Positions 15,825-23,320 of a stretch of DNA of 64,000 nt are shown here, in pieces (within the stretch, counting starts at the first letter, position 1; every line of letters starts with the position of its first letter). The stretch is taken from NCBI RefSeq assembly GCF_039542905.1, contig NZ_BAABIS010000001.1, positions 3,038,001 to 3,102,000 of the forward strand. Reading direction: 5' to 3'. The notes beneath the pieces are model-generated. The model did not search any database. It was not told the origin of the DNA and saw nothing but the letters and a program-made list of their open reading frames with translations. This DNA comes from Kitasatospora terrestris (lineage in GTDB: Bacteria; Actinomycetota; Actinomycetes; Streptomycetales; Streptomycetaceae). The position numbers and the translations under genes were made by a program.

Positions 15825-17642
15825 ATGACTGTGACCCTCGATCGACCCGTGCTCGCCACGCCGGAGTGGCCCGACGGCCGGATTCCGGTGGTGGCGACCT
15901 TCCTCGCGGCCGCCCGCGTCGCGCCCGCCCGGCCGGCGGTGGCCGGCCCGGACGGGGTGCTGGGCTACGCCGAGCTGGACGACCGCACCGACCGGGTGGC
16001 CGGCCTGCTGGCCGGGCTCGGCGTCCGCCCCGGCCAGGCCGTCGGCGTGTTCCTGCCGCGTTCGGTGGACCTGGTGGTGGCGATCCTCGGCATCCTGAAG
16101 GCCGGTGCGGTGTACGTGCCGTTCGACCCGGAGCAGCCGGCCCGGCGGCTGACCGCGATCGCCGAGGACGGCGCGGTGGAGACCGTGCTGAGCCACTCCG
16201 CGCTGCTGTCGGCGTTCCCGTCGGCGGTGGGCGCGTCGGTGCTGGCGCTGGACGCGGTGGACTGGTCGGCGGTGGCGCCGGCCGCGCCGGTGCCGGTGGG
16301 GCCGCGCCACCCGGCGTACGTGATCTTCACCTCGGGTTCGACCGGCCGGCCGAAGGGCGTGCAGGTGTCGCACGGCGCCCTGGCCGCGCTGCTGGCGGGC
16401 CTGGAGCAGGCCGGGGTGTACCGGGCCCCCGGGCTGCGGGTGGGCTGGAACGCGTCGGTCTCCTTCGACGCCTCCGTCCAGCAGTGGCTGCGGGCGCTGC
16501 GCGGCGACACGGTGGTGGTGATCGACGAGGAGACCCGCCGGGACGTCGAGGCCTTCGCCCGGTTCGTCGCCGACCGGGAGCTGGACGAGTTCGACCTCAC
16601 CCCCTCCCACCTGCAGGTGCTGCTGCCCGAGCTGACCGAGGTGGCCCGCGCGCACCGGCCCGGCCTGCGGCTGCTGGTCGGCGGCGAGGCCGTGCCGCCC
16701 GCGCTGTGGGCCGAGTTGGGCTCGCTCGCCGACGAGGGCGTGCTGCACGCGGTCAACCTGTACGGGCCGACCGAGACCACGGTCGACGTGCTGACCACCC
16801 CGGTGGTCTCCGGCCGCGAGCCGCACCTGGGCACGCCGCTGCCGGGCACCGGGGTGCGGGTGCTGGACGAGCGGCTGGCCGAGGTGCCGGACGGCGAGGT
16901 CGGCGAGCTGTTCGTCACCGGCGAGCAGCTGGCGCTCGGCTACGTGGGCCGGCCCGGCCTGACCTCGTCCCGGTTCGTGCCGGACCCGTACGCGGCTGAC
17001 GGCTCGCGGATGTACCGCACCGGCGACCGGGTGAGCCGGGCGGCGGACGGCACCGTCTCCTACCGCGGCCGGGCCGACAACCAGGTGAAGGTGCGCGGCT
17101 ACCGGGTCGAGCTGGGCGAGATCGAGGGCGTGCTGAGCGGCTCCCCGGCGGTCGCCGCGGTGGTGGTGCTGCACCGGGACGGGCAGTTGCACGCCTTCGT
17201 CGAGCCGGCCGCCGGGACGGGGTCGGACGCGCCGGTGCGCGACTGGGCCGAGCACCACCTGGCGTCCTGGATGCGGCCGTCCGGCTTCACCCTGCTGCCC
17301 GCGCTGCCGCGCAACGTGGCCGGCAAGGCGGACCGCGCGGCGCTGGCCGCGCTGTGGCCCGCCGAGGAGGCTGCCGCGCCCACCGCCGGGGAGCCCGAGG
17401 AGACCGGGGACACCGGCCCGGCCGGGCGGATCGCCGCCGCGTGGCGCGAGCTGCTGAAGGTCGACGCGGTCGCCGACGGGGACGACTTCTTCTGCCTGGG
17501 CGGCCACTCGCTGATCGCGATGCAGGTGGCCGCCCGACTGCGCACCGAACTGGGCGTCAAGGTGCCCACCCGGCTGGTGATGCAGCACCGCACGCTGGCC
17601 GCCTTCACCGCCGCCGTCATCGAGCGGATCGCCGCGGCGTAG
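15825..17642 (+). CDS. NRPS adenylation-thiolation didomain, glutamine-like code
   Basis: 605-aa stand-alone A-T protein that should activate an amino acid with ATP and load it on its own carrier domain. Core motifs: FTSGSTGRPKG near residue 169, YGPTETT, YRTGDRV, the NQVKVRGYRVELGEIE segment, the catalytic Lys in RNVAGKADR, and the carrier LGGHSLIAM near 559. Reading the ten specificity positions by alignment to PheA gives D-A-Q-D-V-G-L-V-D-K, close to the published glutamine code DAQDLGVVDK. There is no condensation or thioesterase domain. ATG 15825 has GAGGAG upstream. It heads an operon with MbtH and a transporter and has a SARP-type box, which ties it to the aromatic PKS genes. Confidence 0.92.
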   Translation: MTVTLDRPVLATPEWPDGRIPVVATFLAAARVAPARPAVAGPDGVLGYAELDDRTDRVAGLLAGLGVRPGQAVGVFLPRSVDLVVAILGILKAGAVYVPFDPEQPARRLTAIAEDGAVETVLSHSALLSAFPSAVGASVLALDAVDWSAVAPAAPVPVGPRHPAYVIFTSGSTGRPKGVQVSHGALAALLAGLEQAGVYRAPGLRVGWNASVSFDASVQQWLRALRGDTVVVIDEETRRDVEAFARFVADRELDEFDLTPSHLQVLLPELTEVARAHRPGLRLLVGGEAVPPALWAELGSLADEGVLHAVNLYGPTETTVDVLTTPVVSGREPHLGTPLPGTGVRVLDERLAEVPDGEVGELFVTGEQLALGYVGRPGLTSSRFVPDPYAADGSRMYRTGDRVSRAADGTVSYRGRADNQVKVRGYRVELGEIEGVLSGSPAVAAVVVLHRDGQLHAFVEPAAGTGSDAPVRDWAEHHLASWMRPSGFTLLPALPRNVAGKADRAALAALWPAEEAAAPTAGEPEETGDTGPAGRIAAAWRELLKVDAVADGDDFFCLGGHSLIAMQVAARLRTELGVKVPTRLVMQHRTLAAFTAAVIERIAAA

Positions 17643-17678
17643 GCCCGCTCTTCCGGATCGAGTCCAAGGAGTCATGCC

Positions 17679-17855
17679 ATGAGCGACGGAACCCCGCCCC
17701 GGGCGGTGACCGTCCTGGTCAACGAAGTCCGCCAGTACGGCCTGCACCCGGCGGACCTGCCGGCGCCGGCCGGCTGGTGGCCGGCCGGGTTCACCGGCCC
17801 CGAGGAGCTCGCCGTCGGCTGGGTCGACGAGCACTGGACGGAGGGCGCGCGGTGA
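17679..17855 (+). CDS. MbtH-like NRPS accessory protein
   Basis: 58-aa protein, below the usual size cut for gene finders. It keeps the family pattern: VLVNEVRQYGLHP near the N-terminus, PAGW, and the C-terminal VGWVDEHWTEGAR, with conserved Trp residues. MbtH proteins bind A domains and are needed for their folding or activity, so the partner is the adjacent A-T protein 36 bp upstream. AAGGAG precedes the ATG at 17679; an earlier ATG at 17674 runs at once into a stop. The stop overlaps the transporter start as GTGA. Confidence 0.9.
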   Translation: MSDGTPPRAVTVLVNEVRQYGLHPADLPAPAGWWPAGFTGPEELAVGWVDEHWTEGAR

Positions 17856-19300
17856 GCGCCGCTCCCGACCCCCGCCGCTGGTGGGTGCTGGTGACCGTCT
17901 CGCTGGCGCAGTTCATGGTCGCGCTGGACGGCACCGTGGTGAACGTGATGGCCCCCCAGGTCCAGCGCGAGCTGGGCCTGTCCACGACCGGACTGCAGTG
18001 GGTGGCCAACCTGTACGTGCTGCTGTTCGGCGGCCTGCTGCTGCTCGGCGGGCGGCTGGCCGACCAGCTCGGGCGGCGCCGGATGTTCTTGGCGGGCATC
18101 GTGCTCTTCACCCTCGGCTCGGTGCTGGCCGGGACGGCCGACGGCAGCGGGCAGCTGCTGGCCGCCCGGGCCCTGCAGGGCGTGGCGGCCGCCGCGGTCT
18201 CCCCCGCGGTGCTGTCCATCCTGGTGACCAGCTTCCCCGACCCCGGGGAGCGGGCGAAGGCGTTCGGCGTCTGGGGCACGGTGCTGGGGATCGGCGCGAG
18301 CGTCGGCGCGATCCTCGGCGGCGCGATCGTCGAGATCGGCTGGCGCTGGGCCTTCTACCTGAACGTCCCGGTCGGGGTGGCGCTGGTGGCCGGCGCCCTG
18401 CTGCTGGTCGGCGCGCACCGGCCGGAGCCGGGCAGCCGGCCGCCGCTGGACGGCGCCGGCGCGCTCACCGCGACGCTCGGCCTGACCAGCCTGGTGTACG
18501 GCATCGTCTCCACCACCGACCACGGCTGGACCCACCCGCTGACCCTGGGCGCGTTCGCCGCCGCGGCGGTGCTGCTGCCGCTGTTCGCCCGGATCGAACT
18601 GTCCAGCGCCGCACCGCTGGTCGACCCGCGGCTGCTGCGCCGGCGCAGCGTGCTGGCGGGCGGCCTGGGCGAACTGCTCACCGGCGGGCTGAGCCTGCCG
18701 TGCTTCTTCCTGCTGCCGCTGTACATGCAGGACGTGCTCGGCTACAGCCCGCTGCGGACCGGCCTGGCGTACATCCCGACCTGCCTGGCGATGATGGTCG
18801 TCGCCCCGGTGCTGCCGAAGCTGCTGGAGCGGACCGGCCCGCGCGCCGCGTACGTCGGCGGCACCGCGCTGCTGGTGGTGATGCTGGTGGTGCTGGTGTC
18901 GGTGGGCACCCACGCCTCGTACTGGACCACGCTGCTGCCGATCACCGCGCTGCTCGGCGTGGGCCTGGTCGGCTGCCTGATCACCACGCCGGTGGTCGGC
19001 ACCGCGGAGGCCACCGAGGCGGACGCGGGCACCGTGTCGGCGCTGCTGAACGTCTCCTCGCAGATCGGCGGCGCGCTGGGCCTGGCGGTCGCGGTGACCG
19101 CGGTGCAGCACCGGACCACGGCGCTGGCGGGTCGCGGCGTGGCGGCGGACGAGGCGCTGACCGGCGGCCTGCACCTGGGGGCGGCGACGCTGTTCGGCTG
19201 GATGGCGCTGAGCCTGCTGCTGGGCTTCACCGCCTTCCGGGGCCGTCCGGCGGCGGCGCCGGTGGCGGAGGCCGAGGAGAAGGAGCCGGTGCGGGTCTGA
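17852..19300 (+). CDS. MFS drug transporter, DHA2 family (14 helices)
   Basis: 482-aa integral membrane exporter. The N-terminal LVTVSLAQFMVALDGTVVNVMAPQV region, the A motif GGRLADQLGRRRMF between helices 2 and 3, and the C motif region ASVGAILGGAIVE mark the DHA2 antiporters, which pump toxic or end-product molecules out with protons. The GTG at 17852 overlaps the MbtH stop, so it is coupled to the A-T operon. Likely exports the product of the cluster or gives self-resistance. A second DHA2 gene lies at 24988. Confidence 0.92.
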   Translation: MSAAPDPRRWWVLVTVSLAQFMVALDGTVVNVMAPQVQRELGLSTTGLQWVANLYVLLFGGLLLLGGRLADQLGRRRMFLAGIVLFTLGSVLAGTADGSGQLLAARALQGVAAAAVSPAVLSILVTSFPDPGERAKAFGVWGTVLGIGASVGAILGGAIVEIGWRWAFYLNVPVGVALVAGALLLVGAHRPEPGSRPPLDGAGALTATLGLTSLVYGIVSTTDHGWTHPLTLGAFAAAAVLLPLFARIELSSAAPLVDPRLLRRRSVLAGGLGELLTGGLSLPCFFLLPLYMQDVLGYSPLRTGLAYIPTCLAMMVVAPVLPKLLERTGPRAAYVGGTALLVVMLVVLVSVGTHASYWTTLLPITALLGVGLVGCLITTPVVGTAEATEADAGTVSALLNVSSQIGGALGLAVAVTAVQHRTTALAGRGVAADEALTGGLHLGAATLFGWMALSLLLGFTAFRGRPAAAPVAEAEEKEPVRV

Positions 19301-19338
19301 CGCGCGCACGGGTGCCCGGTCCGCCCCCTCCCGGGGCC

Positions 19339-19374
19339 GGGCCGGGCACTTCGCACGGGCCGGGCACTTCGCAC
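19339..19374. repeat. Two tandem copies of an 18-bp unit
   Basis: The unit GGGCCGGGCACTTCGCAC occurs twice head to tail in the gap between the transporter and the DUF1772 gene. No protein-binding pattern was recognised. Confidence 0.7.
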
Positions 19375-19483
19375 GGTCGGGGCCGTGGATTCCTCACGAC
19401 CTCGCCGTCGGGCGCGACGGGGGGTGTGCGGCGCGGTCAGGATGGGGACCACCACTGTGTCCCCCGGAGGAGTTGGACCCGCC

Positions 19484-20017
19484 ATGTCCCGAATCGTCCT
19501 GCTGCTGGCCGCGGTCTCCACCGGACTGTTCGCCGGTTTCTGCTTCTGCTACACCGTCGTGGTCACCCGGGGCCTGGCCCGGCTCGGCGACGAGCAGTAC
19601 GTGACCGCGATGCGCCGCCTCAACGAGGTGGTGCCGAGCGTGCCGTTCTTCCTGGTGTTCATCGGCTCGCTGCTCTTCACCGTGACCGCCTACGTGCTGC
19701 ACAGGCCGCTCCAGCCGACCACCCAGACCTGGCTGATCGGCGCGGCGGCCGTCTGCTGCCTGGTGTCGGTGGTGGTCAGCGCGACCGGCAACATCCCGCT
19801 CAACGGCGAGCTGGCGTCCGCCGCCACCAACAGCGCCGCCGACTTCCTGCACGCCCGGCAGTCCTTCGAGGACCGCTGGAACACCCTGCACGCGATCCGC
19901 ACCGCCGCGTCCGCGCTGGCGCTGGTGCTGCTGGTCGCCGCGTGCGTGTACGCGCCGCAGCGGGGCGCCGAGGCGCGGGCCGACGAGTCCGCGCCGGTGC
20001 CGGTGCTGAGCAGCTGA
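19484..20017 (+). CDS. DUF1772 membrane protein, anthrone oxygenase-like
   Basis: 177-aa protein with four hydrophobic helices (about residues 4-26, 55-77, 83-105 and 145-163) and the conserved segment SATGNIPLNGEL. This matches the DUF1772 family, which includes fungal anthrone oxygenases such as HypC that introduce a quinone oxygen without a known cofactor. In an aromatic polyketide cluster an anthrone-to-anthraquinone step is a reasonable guess. The ATG at 19484 has GGAGGAG upstream. No SARP-type box was found directly before it; it may be read from the A-T operon. Confidence 0.8.
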   Translation: MSRIVLLLAAVSTGLFAGFCFCYTVVVTRGLARLGDEQYVTAMRRLNEVVPSVPFFLVFIGSLLFTVTAYVLHRPLQPTTQTWLIGAAAVCCLVSVVVSATGNIPLNGELASAATNSAADFLHARQSFEDRWNTLHAIRTAASALALVLLVAACVYAPQRGAEARADESAPVPVLSS

Positions 20018-20035
20018 CACCGCCGCGCGACAGCC

Positions 20036-20063
20036 GGAGCCGGCCCCGCTCGGGGCCGGCTCC
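20036..20063 (+). terminator. Terminator after the DUF1772 gene
   Basis: Perfect 12-bp inverted repeat (20036-20047 and 20052-20063) with a 4-nt loop, 18 bases after the stop codon. Its right arm touches the first heptad of the next SARP-type box. Confidence 0.8.
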
Positions 20064-20092
20064 AGTTGCGTTCGAGCGGCTCCGCACAGGCT
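20061..20092 (+). promoter_or_regulatory. SARP-type box for cyclase/flavin reductase operon
   Basis: Heptads TCCAGTT (20061) and TCGAGCG (20072) at 11-bp period, 8-bp gap, then CAGGCT (20087-20092). The cyclase start is 43 bp downstream. Confidence 0.7.
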
Positions 20093-20134
20093 CACGGGGA
20101 CAGTCGGCGCCCTTGCCCGCGGAGGTAGTTGACC

Positions 20135-20908
20135 ATGCGACTGATCGATCTGTCCTCGACCGTGGACGCCCGGCTGTGGGAGCCGGAGCCGGTCACCCAC
20201 ACGGTGATGTCCGCCGTCGAGGGCGCGGTGCACATGACCGACGGGATGCGGAAGAACTTCGGCATCGACCTGTCGCCGGACGCCTTCCCCGGCGGCGAGT
20301 TCCTCACCAACGACATGCTGTACCTGTCCACCCACACCGGCACCCACGTGGACGCCCCCGCCCACTACGGCACCCGCCCCGACGGCGAGGCGGCCCGCAC
20401 CATCGACGAGATGCCGCTCGACTGGTTCGACCGGCCCGCGTTCGTCCTGGACGTCCGGGACGTCGGCCGCTCCACCGTCGACGCGGAGGACCTGCACAAG
20501 GCGCTCGACCGGATCGGCTACGCCCCGCAGCCGCTGGACATCGCCCTGATCAACACCGGCGCCTCCGCCTGGGCCGGCACCAAGCGCTACTTCACCGAGT
20601 TCATCGGCCTGGACGGCTCCGCCACCCGCTACCTGCTCGACCTGGGCATCCGGGTGATCGGCACCGACGCGTTCAGCCTGGACGCCCCGTTCGGCGACAT
20701 CATCACCCGGTACCGGGAGAGCCTCGACCGGTCGGTGCTGTGGCCCGCGCACTTCGCCGGCCGCGAGCAGGAGTACTGCCAGATCGAGCGGCTGGCCAAC
20801 CTCGACGCGCTGCCCGAGCCGTACGGCTTCTCCGTCACCTGCTTCCCGGTGAAGATCGCGCGGGCCGGGGCCGGCTGGACCCGGGCCGTCGCGCGCGTGG
20901 CGGAGTGA
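20135..20908 (+). CDS. Metal-dependent cyclase family protein (PF04199 type)
   Basis: 257-aa cytoplasmic enzyme of the cyclase/kynurenine formamidase-like family. The metal-binding signature H-x-G-T-H-x-D-x-P-x-H is seen as STHTGTHVDAPAHY near residue 75. In aromatic PKS pathways this family supplies late-ring cyclases (for example DpsY, SnoaM, MtmX), so closing a ring of the polyketide is the likely job. The ATG at 20135 is placed by GGAGGT eight bases upstream. The stop overlaps the flavin reductase start as GTGA. Its own SARP-type box precedes it. Confidence 0.85.
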   Translation: MRLIDLSSTVDARLWEPEPVTHTVMSAVEGAVHMTDGMRKNFGIDLSPDAFPGGEFLTNDMLYLSTHTGTHVDAPAHYGTRPDGEAARTIDEMPLDWFDRPAFVLDVRDVGRSTVDAEDLHKALDRIGYAPQPLDIALINTGASAWAGTKRYFTEFIGLDGSATRYLLDLGIRVIGTDAFSLDAPFGDIITRYRESLDRSVLWPAHFAGREQEYCQIERLANLDALPEPYGFSVTCFPVKIARAGAGWTRAVARVAE

Positions 20909-21417
20909 GCGCCGTGCAGCCGTACCCGGTCGACCCGGGTGAGCTGCGGGAGGCCATGGGGCGCTGGCCGAGCGGCGTCACCGTGGTGACCACCGCCGAC
21001 CCGGCCACCGGCCGGCCCTGGGGGTTCACCGCGACCTCCTTCACCTCGCTGTCGATGCGGCCGCCGCTGGTGCTGGTCTGCCTGGACCTCGGCGCGGAGT
21101 GCCGGCCGGCGTTCCAGCGGGCGGCCGGGTTCGCGGTGCACATCCTGCGCAGCGGGCAGCGCGGGACCGCGGAGCGGTTCGCCACTCGCGGCGCCGACAA
21201 GTTCGCCGACGGGGTCGGCGTCCGGCGGGGGCTGTACGACGTGCCGCTGCTGGACGGCGCCGCCGCCACCCTGGAGTGCCGGCTGACCGAGCGTCTGCCA
21301 GGCGGCGACCACCTGATCCTGATCGGCGCCGTCCAACGGGTCACCCCCGGCCCGGACGAGCCGTTGCTGTACCACCGCCGGGCGTTCGTCGAACTGCCCG
21401 CGCCCGCCCTGGGCTGA
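20905..21417 (+). CDS. Flavin reductase (HpaC/ActVB-like)
   Basis: 170-aa flavin reductase domain protein that uses NAD(P)H to make reduced FMN or FAD. Family features are MGRWPSGVTVVTT at the N-terminus, GFTATSFTSLSMRPPLVLVCL, and the late segment DEPLLYHRRAF. Its GTG start overlaps the cyclase stop. It is the likely reduced-flavin supplier of the monooxygenase encoded 57 bp downstream, as in two-component systems of aromatic polyketide pathways. Confidence 0.9.
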   Translation: MSAVQPYPVDPGELREAMGRWPSGVTVVTTADPATGRPWGFTATSFTSLSMRPPLVLVCLDLGAECRPAFQRAAGFAVHILRSGQRGTAERFATRGADKFADGVGVRRGLYDVPLLDGAAATLECRLTERLPGGDHLILIGAVQRVTPGPDEPLLYHRRAFVELPAPALG

Positions 21418-21427
21418 GCGTGCACGG

Positions 21428-21451
21428 CCCGCTCCCCGGCCGGGGAGCGGG
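21428..21451 (+). terminator. Perfect 24-bp palindrome between reductase and monooxygenase
   Basis: Arms 21428-21439 and 21440-21451 (CCCGCTCCCCGG and its complement) meet without a loop. It could attenuate read-through to the monooxygenase or serve as a binding site. Confidence 0.45.
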
Positions 21452-21474
21452 CGGCTGACCGAGAGGAGACTGAC

Positions 21475-22599
21475 GTGTTGACGGTGGAGAGGACCCTGAC
21501 GGCGGTGGAGGCGCGGGACGTCGCGGCCGCCCACGCGCTGGCGTCGGAGCGGGGGCGGCGGCTGCCGTCCGAGGTCGTGGAGGCGCTGGTCGCGGCGGGG
21601 TTCGCCCGTCGGCTGGTGCCCGCCCGCTGGGGCGGGGCGGCCGGGTCCTTCGCCGGGCTTGCCGAGGCGGTGGCGACGGTCGGCGAGGGGTGCGCCTCGG
21701 CGGCCTGGTGCGCGTCGGTGTACGCGATCGCCGGGCGGATCGGCGCGCACCTGCCGCTGGAGGGCCAGGCCGAGCTGTGGGCGGACGGCCCGGACACCGT
21801 GATCGCCTCGGGCATCGTCCCCTCCCCCGGCGCCCGGGTGGAGCAGGACGCCGAGGGCTGGCTGCTGACCGGCGAGTGGCCTTTCACCAGCGGGGTGCAC
21901 GGCAGCGCCTGGGTGATCGTCGGCGCGCTGGTGGCGGACGCCGCGGGCGGCCGCGAGTTCCGCTTCTTCGCCGTCCCCCGGGAGCGCTTCGCGATCCGCC
22001 CGACCTGGGCGAACGTCGGGCTGGGCGGCACCGGCAGCGACACCGTGGTGCTGGAGGGCGTCCGGGTGCCGGAGCACCTGACCTTCCGTTACGACAGCCT
22101 GCTGGCCGGCGAGCCGGTCGGCAGCACGGCCCCCGCGCACCTGGCGCCGTACAAGCTGGTGAACGGCCTGACCTTCGTCGCGCCGGTGCTGGGCGCGGCC
22201 CGCGGCGCGCTGCGGCACTGGACCGGGTGGATCGGCGCCAAGCACGACGTGACCGGCCGGCCGACCCGGGAGCGGGCGGCCGTGCAGACGGCGCTGACCC
22301 GGGCGGCCTCGGAGGTCGACCTGGCGGGCCTGCTGGTGCGCCGGGCCGCCGAGGCGGCCGACACCGGCCCGTACTCGGCCGAGGTGCTGGCCCGCAGCCC
22401 GCGCGACTTCGCGGTCGCGGCGGACCTGCTGGCCGCGGCGGCCGAGCGGCTGCTGCGCGGCGGCGGGGCCCGGGCCCAGGTCGAGGACAACCCGGTGCAA
22501 CGGGCCTGGCGGGACGTGTACGCGGCGGCCGGCCACGTGGTGCTGCAGTTCGACGCGGCGGCGGCGGCGTACGCGGAGTACGCGTTCGCGGCCGTCTGA
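21475..22599 (+). CDS. Flavin-dependent monooxygenase, acyl-CoA dehydrogenase fold
   Basis: 374-aa protein of the acyl-CoA dehydrogenase-fold group D flavin monooxygenases (HsaA/HpaB/ActVA-ORF5-like). Segments seen include VPARWGGAAGSFAGLAEAV near residue 45, TGEWPFTSGVHGSAWVI for flavin binding and a helical C-terminal domain. It lacks the clear catalytic Glu context of true acyl-CoA dehydrogenases, and the flavin reductase directly upstream supports a hydroxylase working on the aromatic polyketide. GTG at 21475 with GAGGAG upstream. Confidence 0.85.
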   Translation: MLTVERTLTAVEARDVAAAHALASERGRRLPSEVVEALVAAGFARRLVPARWGGAAGSFAGLAEAVATVGEGCASAAWCASVYAIAGRIGAHLPLEGQAELWADGPDTVIASGIVPSPGARVEQDAEGWLLTGEWPFTSGVHGSAWVIVGALVADAAGGREFRFFAVPRERFAIRPTWANVGLGGTGSDTVVLEGVRVPEHLTFRYDSLLAGEPVGSTAPAHLAPYKLVNGLTFVAPVLGAARGALRHWTGWIGAKHDVTGRPTRERAAVQTALTRAASEVDLAGLLVRRAAEAADTGPYSAEVLARSPRDFAVAADLLAAAAERLLRGGGARAQVEDNPVQRAWRDVYAAAGHVVLQFDAAAAAYAEYAFAAV

Positions 22600-22613
22600 C
22601 CCGGCACGCGGAA

Positions 22614-22637
22614 GGGGCGGCCCCTCGGGGCCGCCCC
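22614..22637. terminator. Bidirectional terminator between convergent genes
   Basis: Perfect 11-bp inverted repeat (22614-22624 and 22627-22637) with a 2-nt loop, between the monooxygenase stop at 22599 and the convergent NTF2-like stop at 22660. Confidence 0.85.
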
Positions 22638-22659
22638 TCCGTCGTGCGCGGTGCCGTCC

Positions 22660-23112
22660 TCAGCGCAGGTCGTCGCGCAGGATCATGCGGCTGCGGATCA
22701 GCAGGCCGCCGTCGGCGCCTCGGACCAGCACGTCCTCGCAGAGGGTCGCGCAGTAGATCGTGGTCGGCGAGGCGGGCAGGGTCTCCAGCACCGTGACGTA
22801 CGCCCGGGTGCGGATCTCCTCCCCGGCGTGCTCGGCGACCAGGGTGGTCTGCACGTGCCGGCGCTGGACGCCGGTGGTGCGGCGGGCGGCCTCGCTGCGG
22901 TGGGTGGCCGCCTCGATGGTGTCCCGGCCGACGACCGGGGCGGGCAGCACGTTGCTGTCGAAGACCCCGTCCGTGGTGAAGCCGCCCGCCCAGCCGGCCA
23001 CGTCGCCGGAGTCCACGGTCTGGAAGTGGCGGGCGTAGAAGTGGCTGATCTCCTGGTACAGGCCGGTGTCCACCGGGCGCAGCGCCTGCGCCGCCTCGAG
23101 CAGCTCCGTCAT
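22660..23112 (-). CDS. NTF2/SnoaL-like small protein
   Basis: 150-aa protein with the cone-shaped NTF2-like fold: an N-terminal helix pair (ISHFYARHFQTVDSGDVAGWAGGF), then GVFDSNVLPAPVVGRDTI and strands with RRHVQTTLVAEH and TIYCATLCEDVLV. This fold includes polyketide cyclases such as SnoaL and many isomerases. The specific reaction is unknown; it could close a ring or act as a second-subunit-like oxygenase helper. It is divergent from the ligase gene at 23321, and each has its own SARP-type box. Confidence 0.8.
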   Translation of the reverse strand: MTELLEAAQALRPVDTGLYQEISHFYARHFQTVDSGDVAGWAGGFTTDGVFDSNVLPAPVVGRDTIEAATHRSEAARRTTGVQRRHVQTTLVAEHAGEEIRTRAYVTVLETLPASPTTIYCATLCEDVLVRGADGGLLIRSRMILRDDLR

Positions 23113-23153
23113 GGTGTTCCTCTCCTCGCCTCTGCGGTTGCCGGACGGGGGCC

Positions 23154-23196
23154 AGCGTGCGGGCGGGGGCTAGAGGCGTGCTGGGGCCGACGTGGA
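23154..23196 (-). promoter_or_regulatory. SARP-type box for the NTF2-like gene
   Basis: Minus-strand heptads are complements of ACGTGGA (23190-23196), TGCTGGG (23179-23185) and GGCTAGA (23168-23174), all at 11-bp period; after 8 bp comes CACGCT (complement of 23154-23159). Confidence 0.65.
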
Positions 23197-23219
23197 CGCG
23201 GGCCGGGCTCAGGCGCCGG

Positions 23220-23251
23220 TCCAGCGGGGGTCGAGGCGGCGCGCCCAGGAT
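23220..23251 (+). promoter_or_regulatory. SARP-type box for the ligase gene
   Basis: Heptads TCCAGCG (23220) and TCGAGGC (23231), 8-bp gap, hexamer CAGGAT (23246-23251). Back to back with the box of the divergent NTF2-like gene. Confidence 0.7.
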
Positions 23252-23320
23252 CGGAGTCCCGGTCGCGCCGGCCGCCCGGGCCCGGGGCGACCAGAAACCC
23301 CCGGCCCCTGAGGAGCAACC

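Noticed and set aside
19385..19483. CAGGAT before the DUF1772 gene as a twelfth SARP-type box
   Set aside because: The hexamer is present, but no TC(C/G)AG heptads stand at the required positions upstream.
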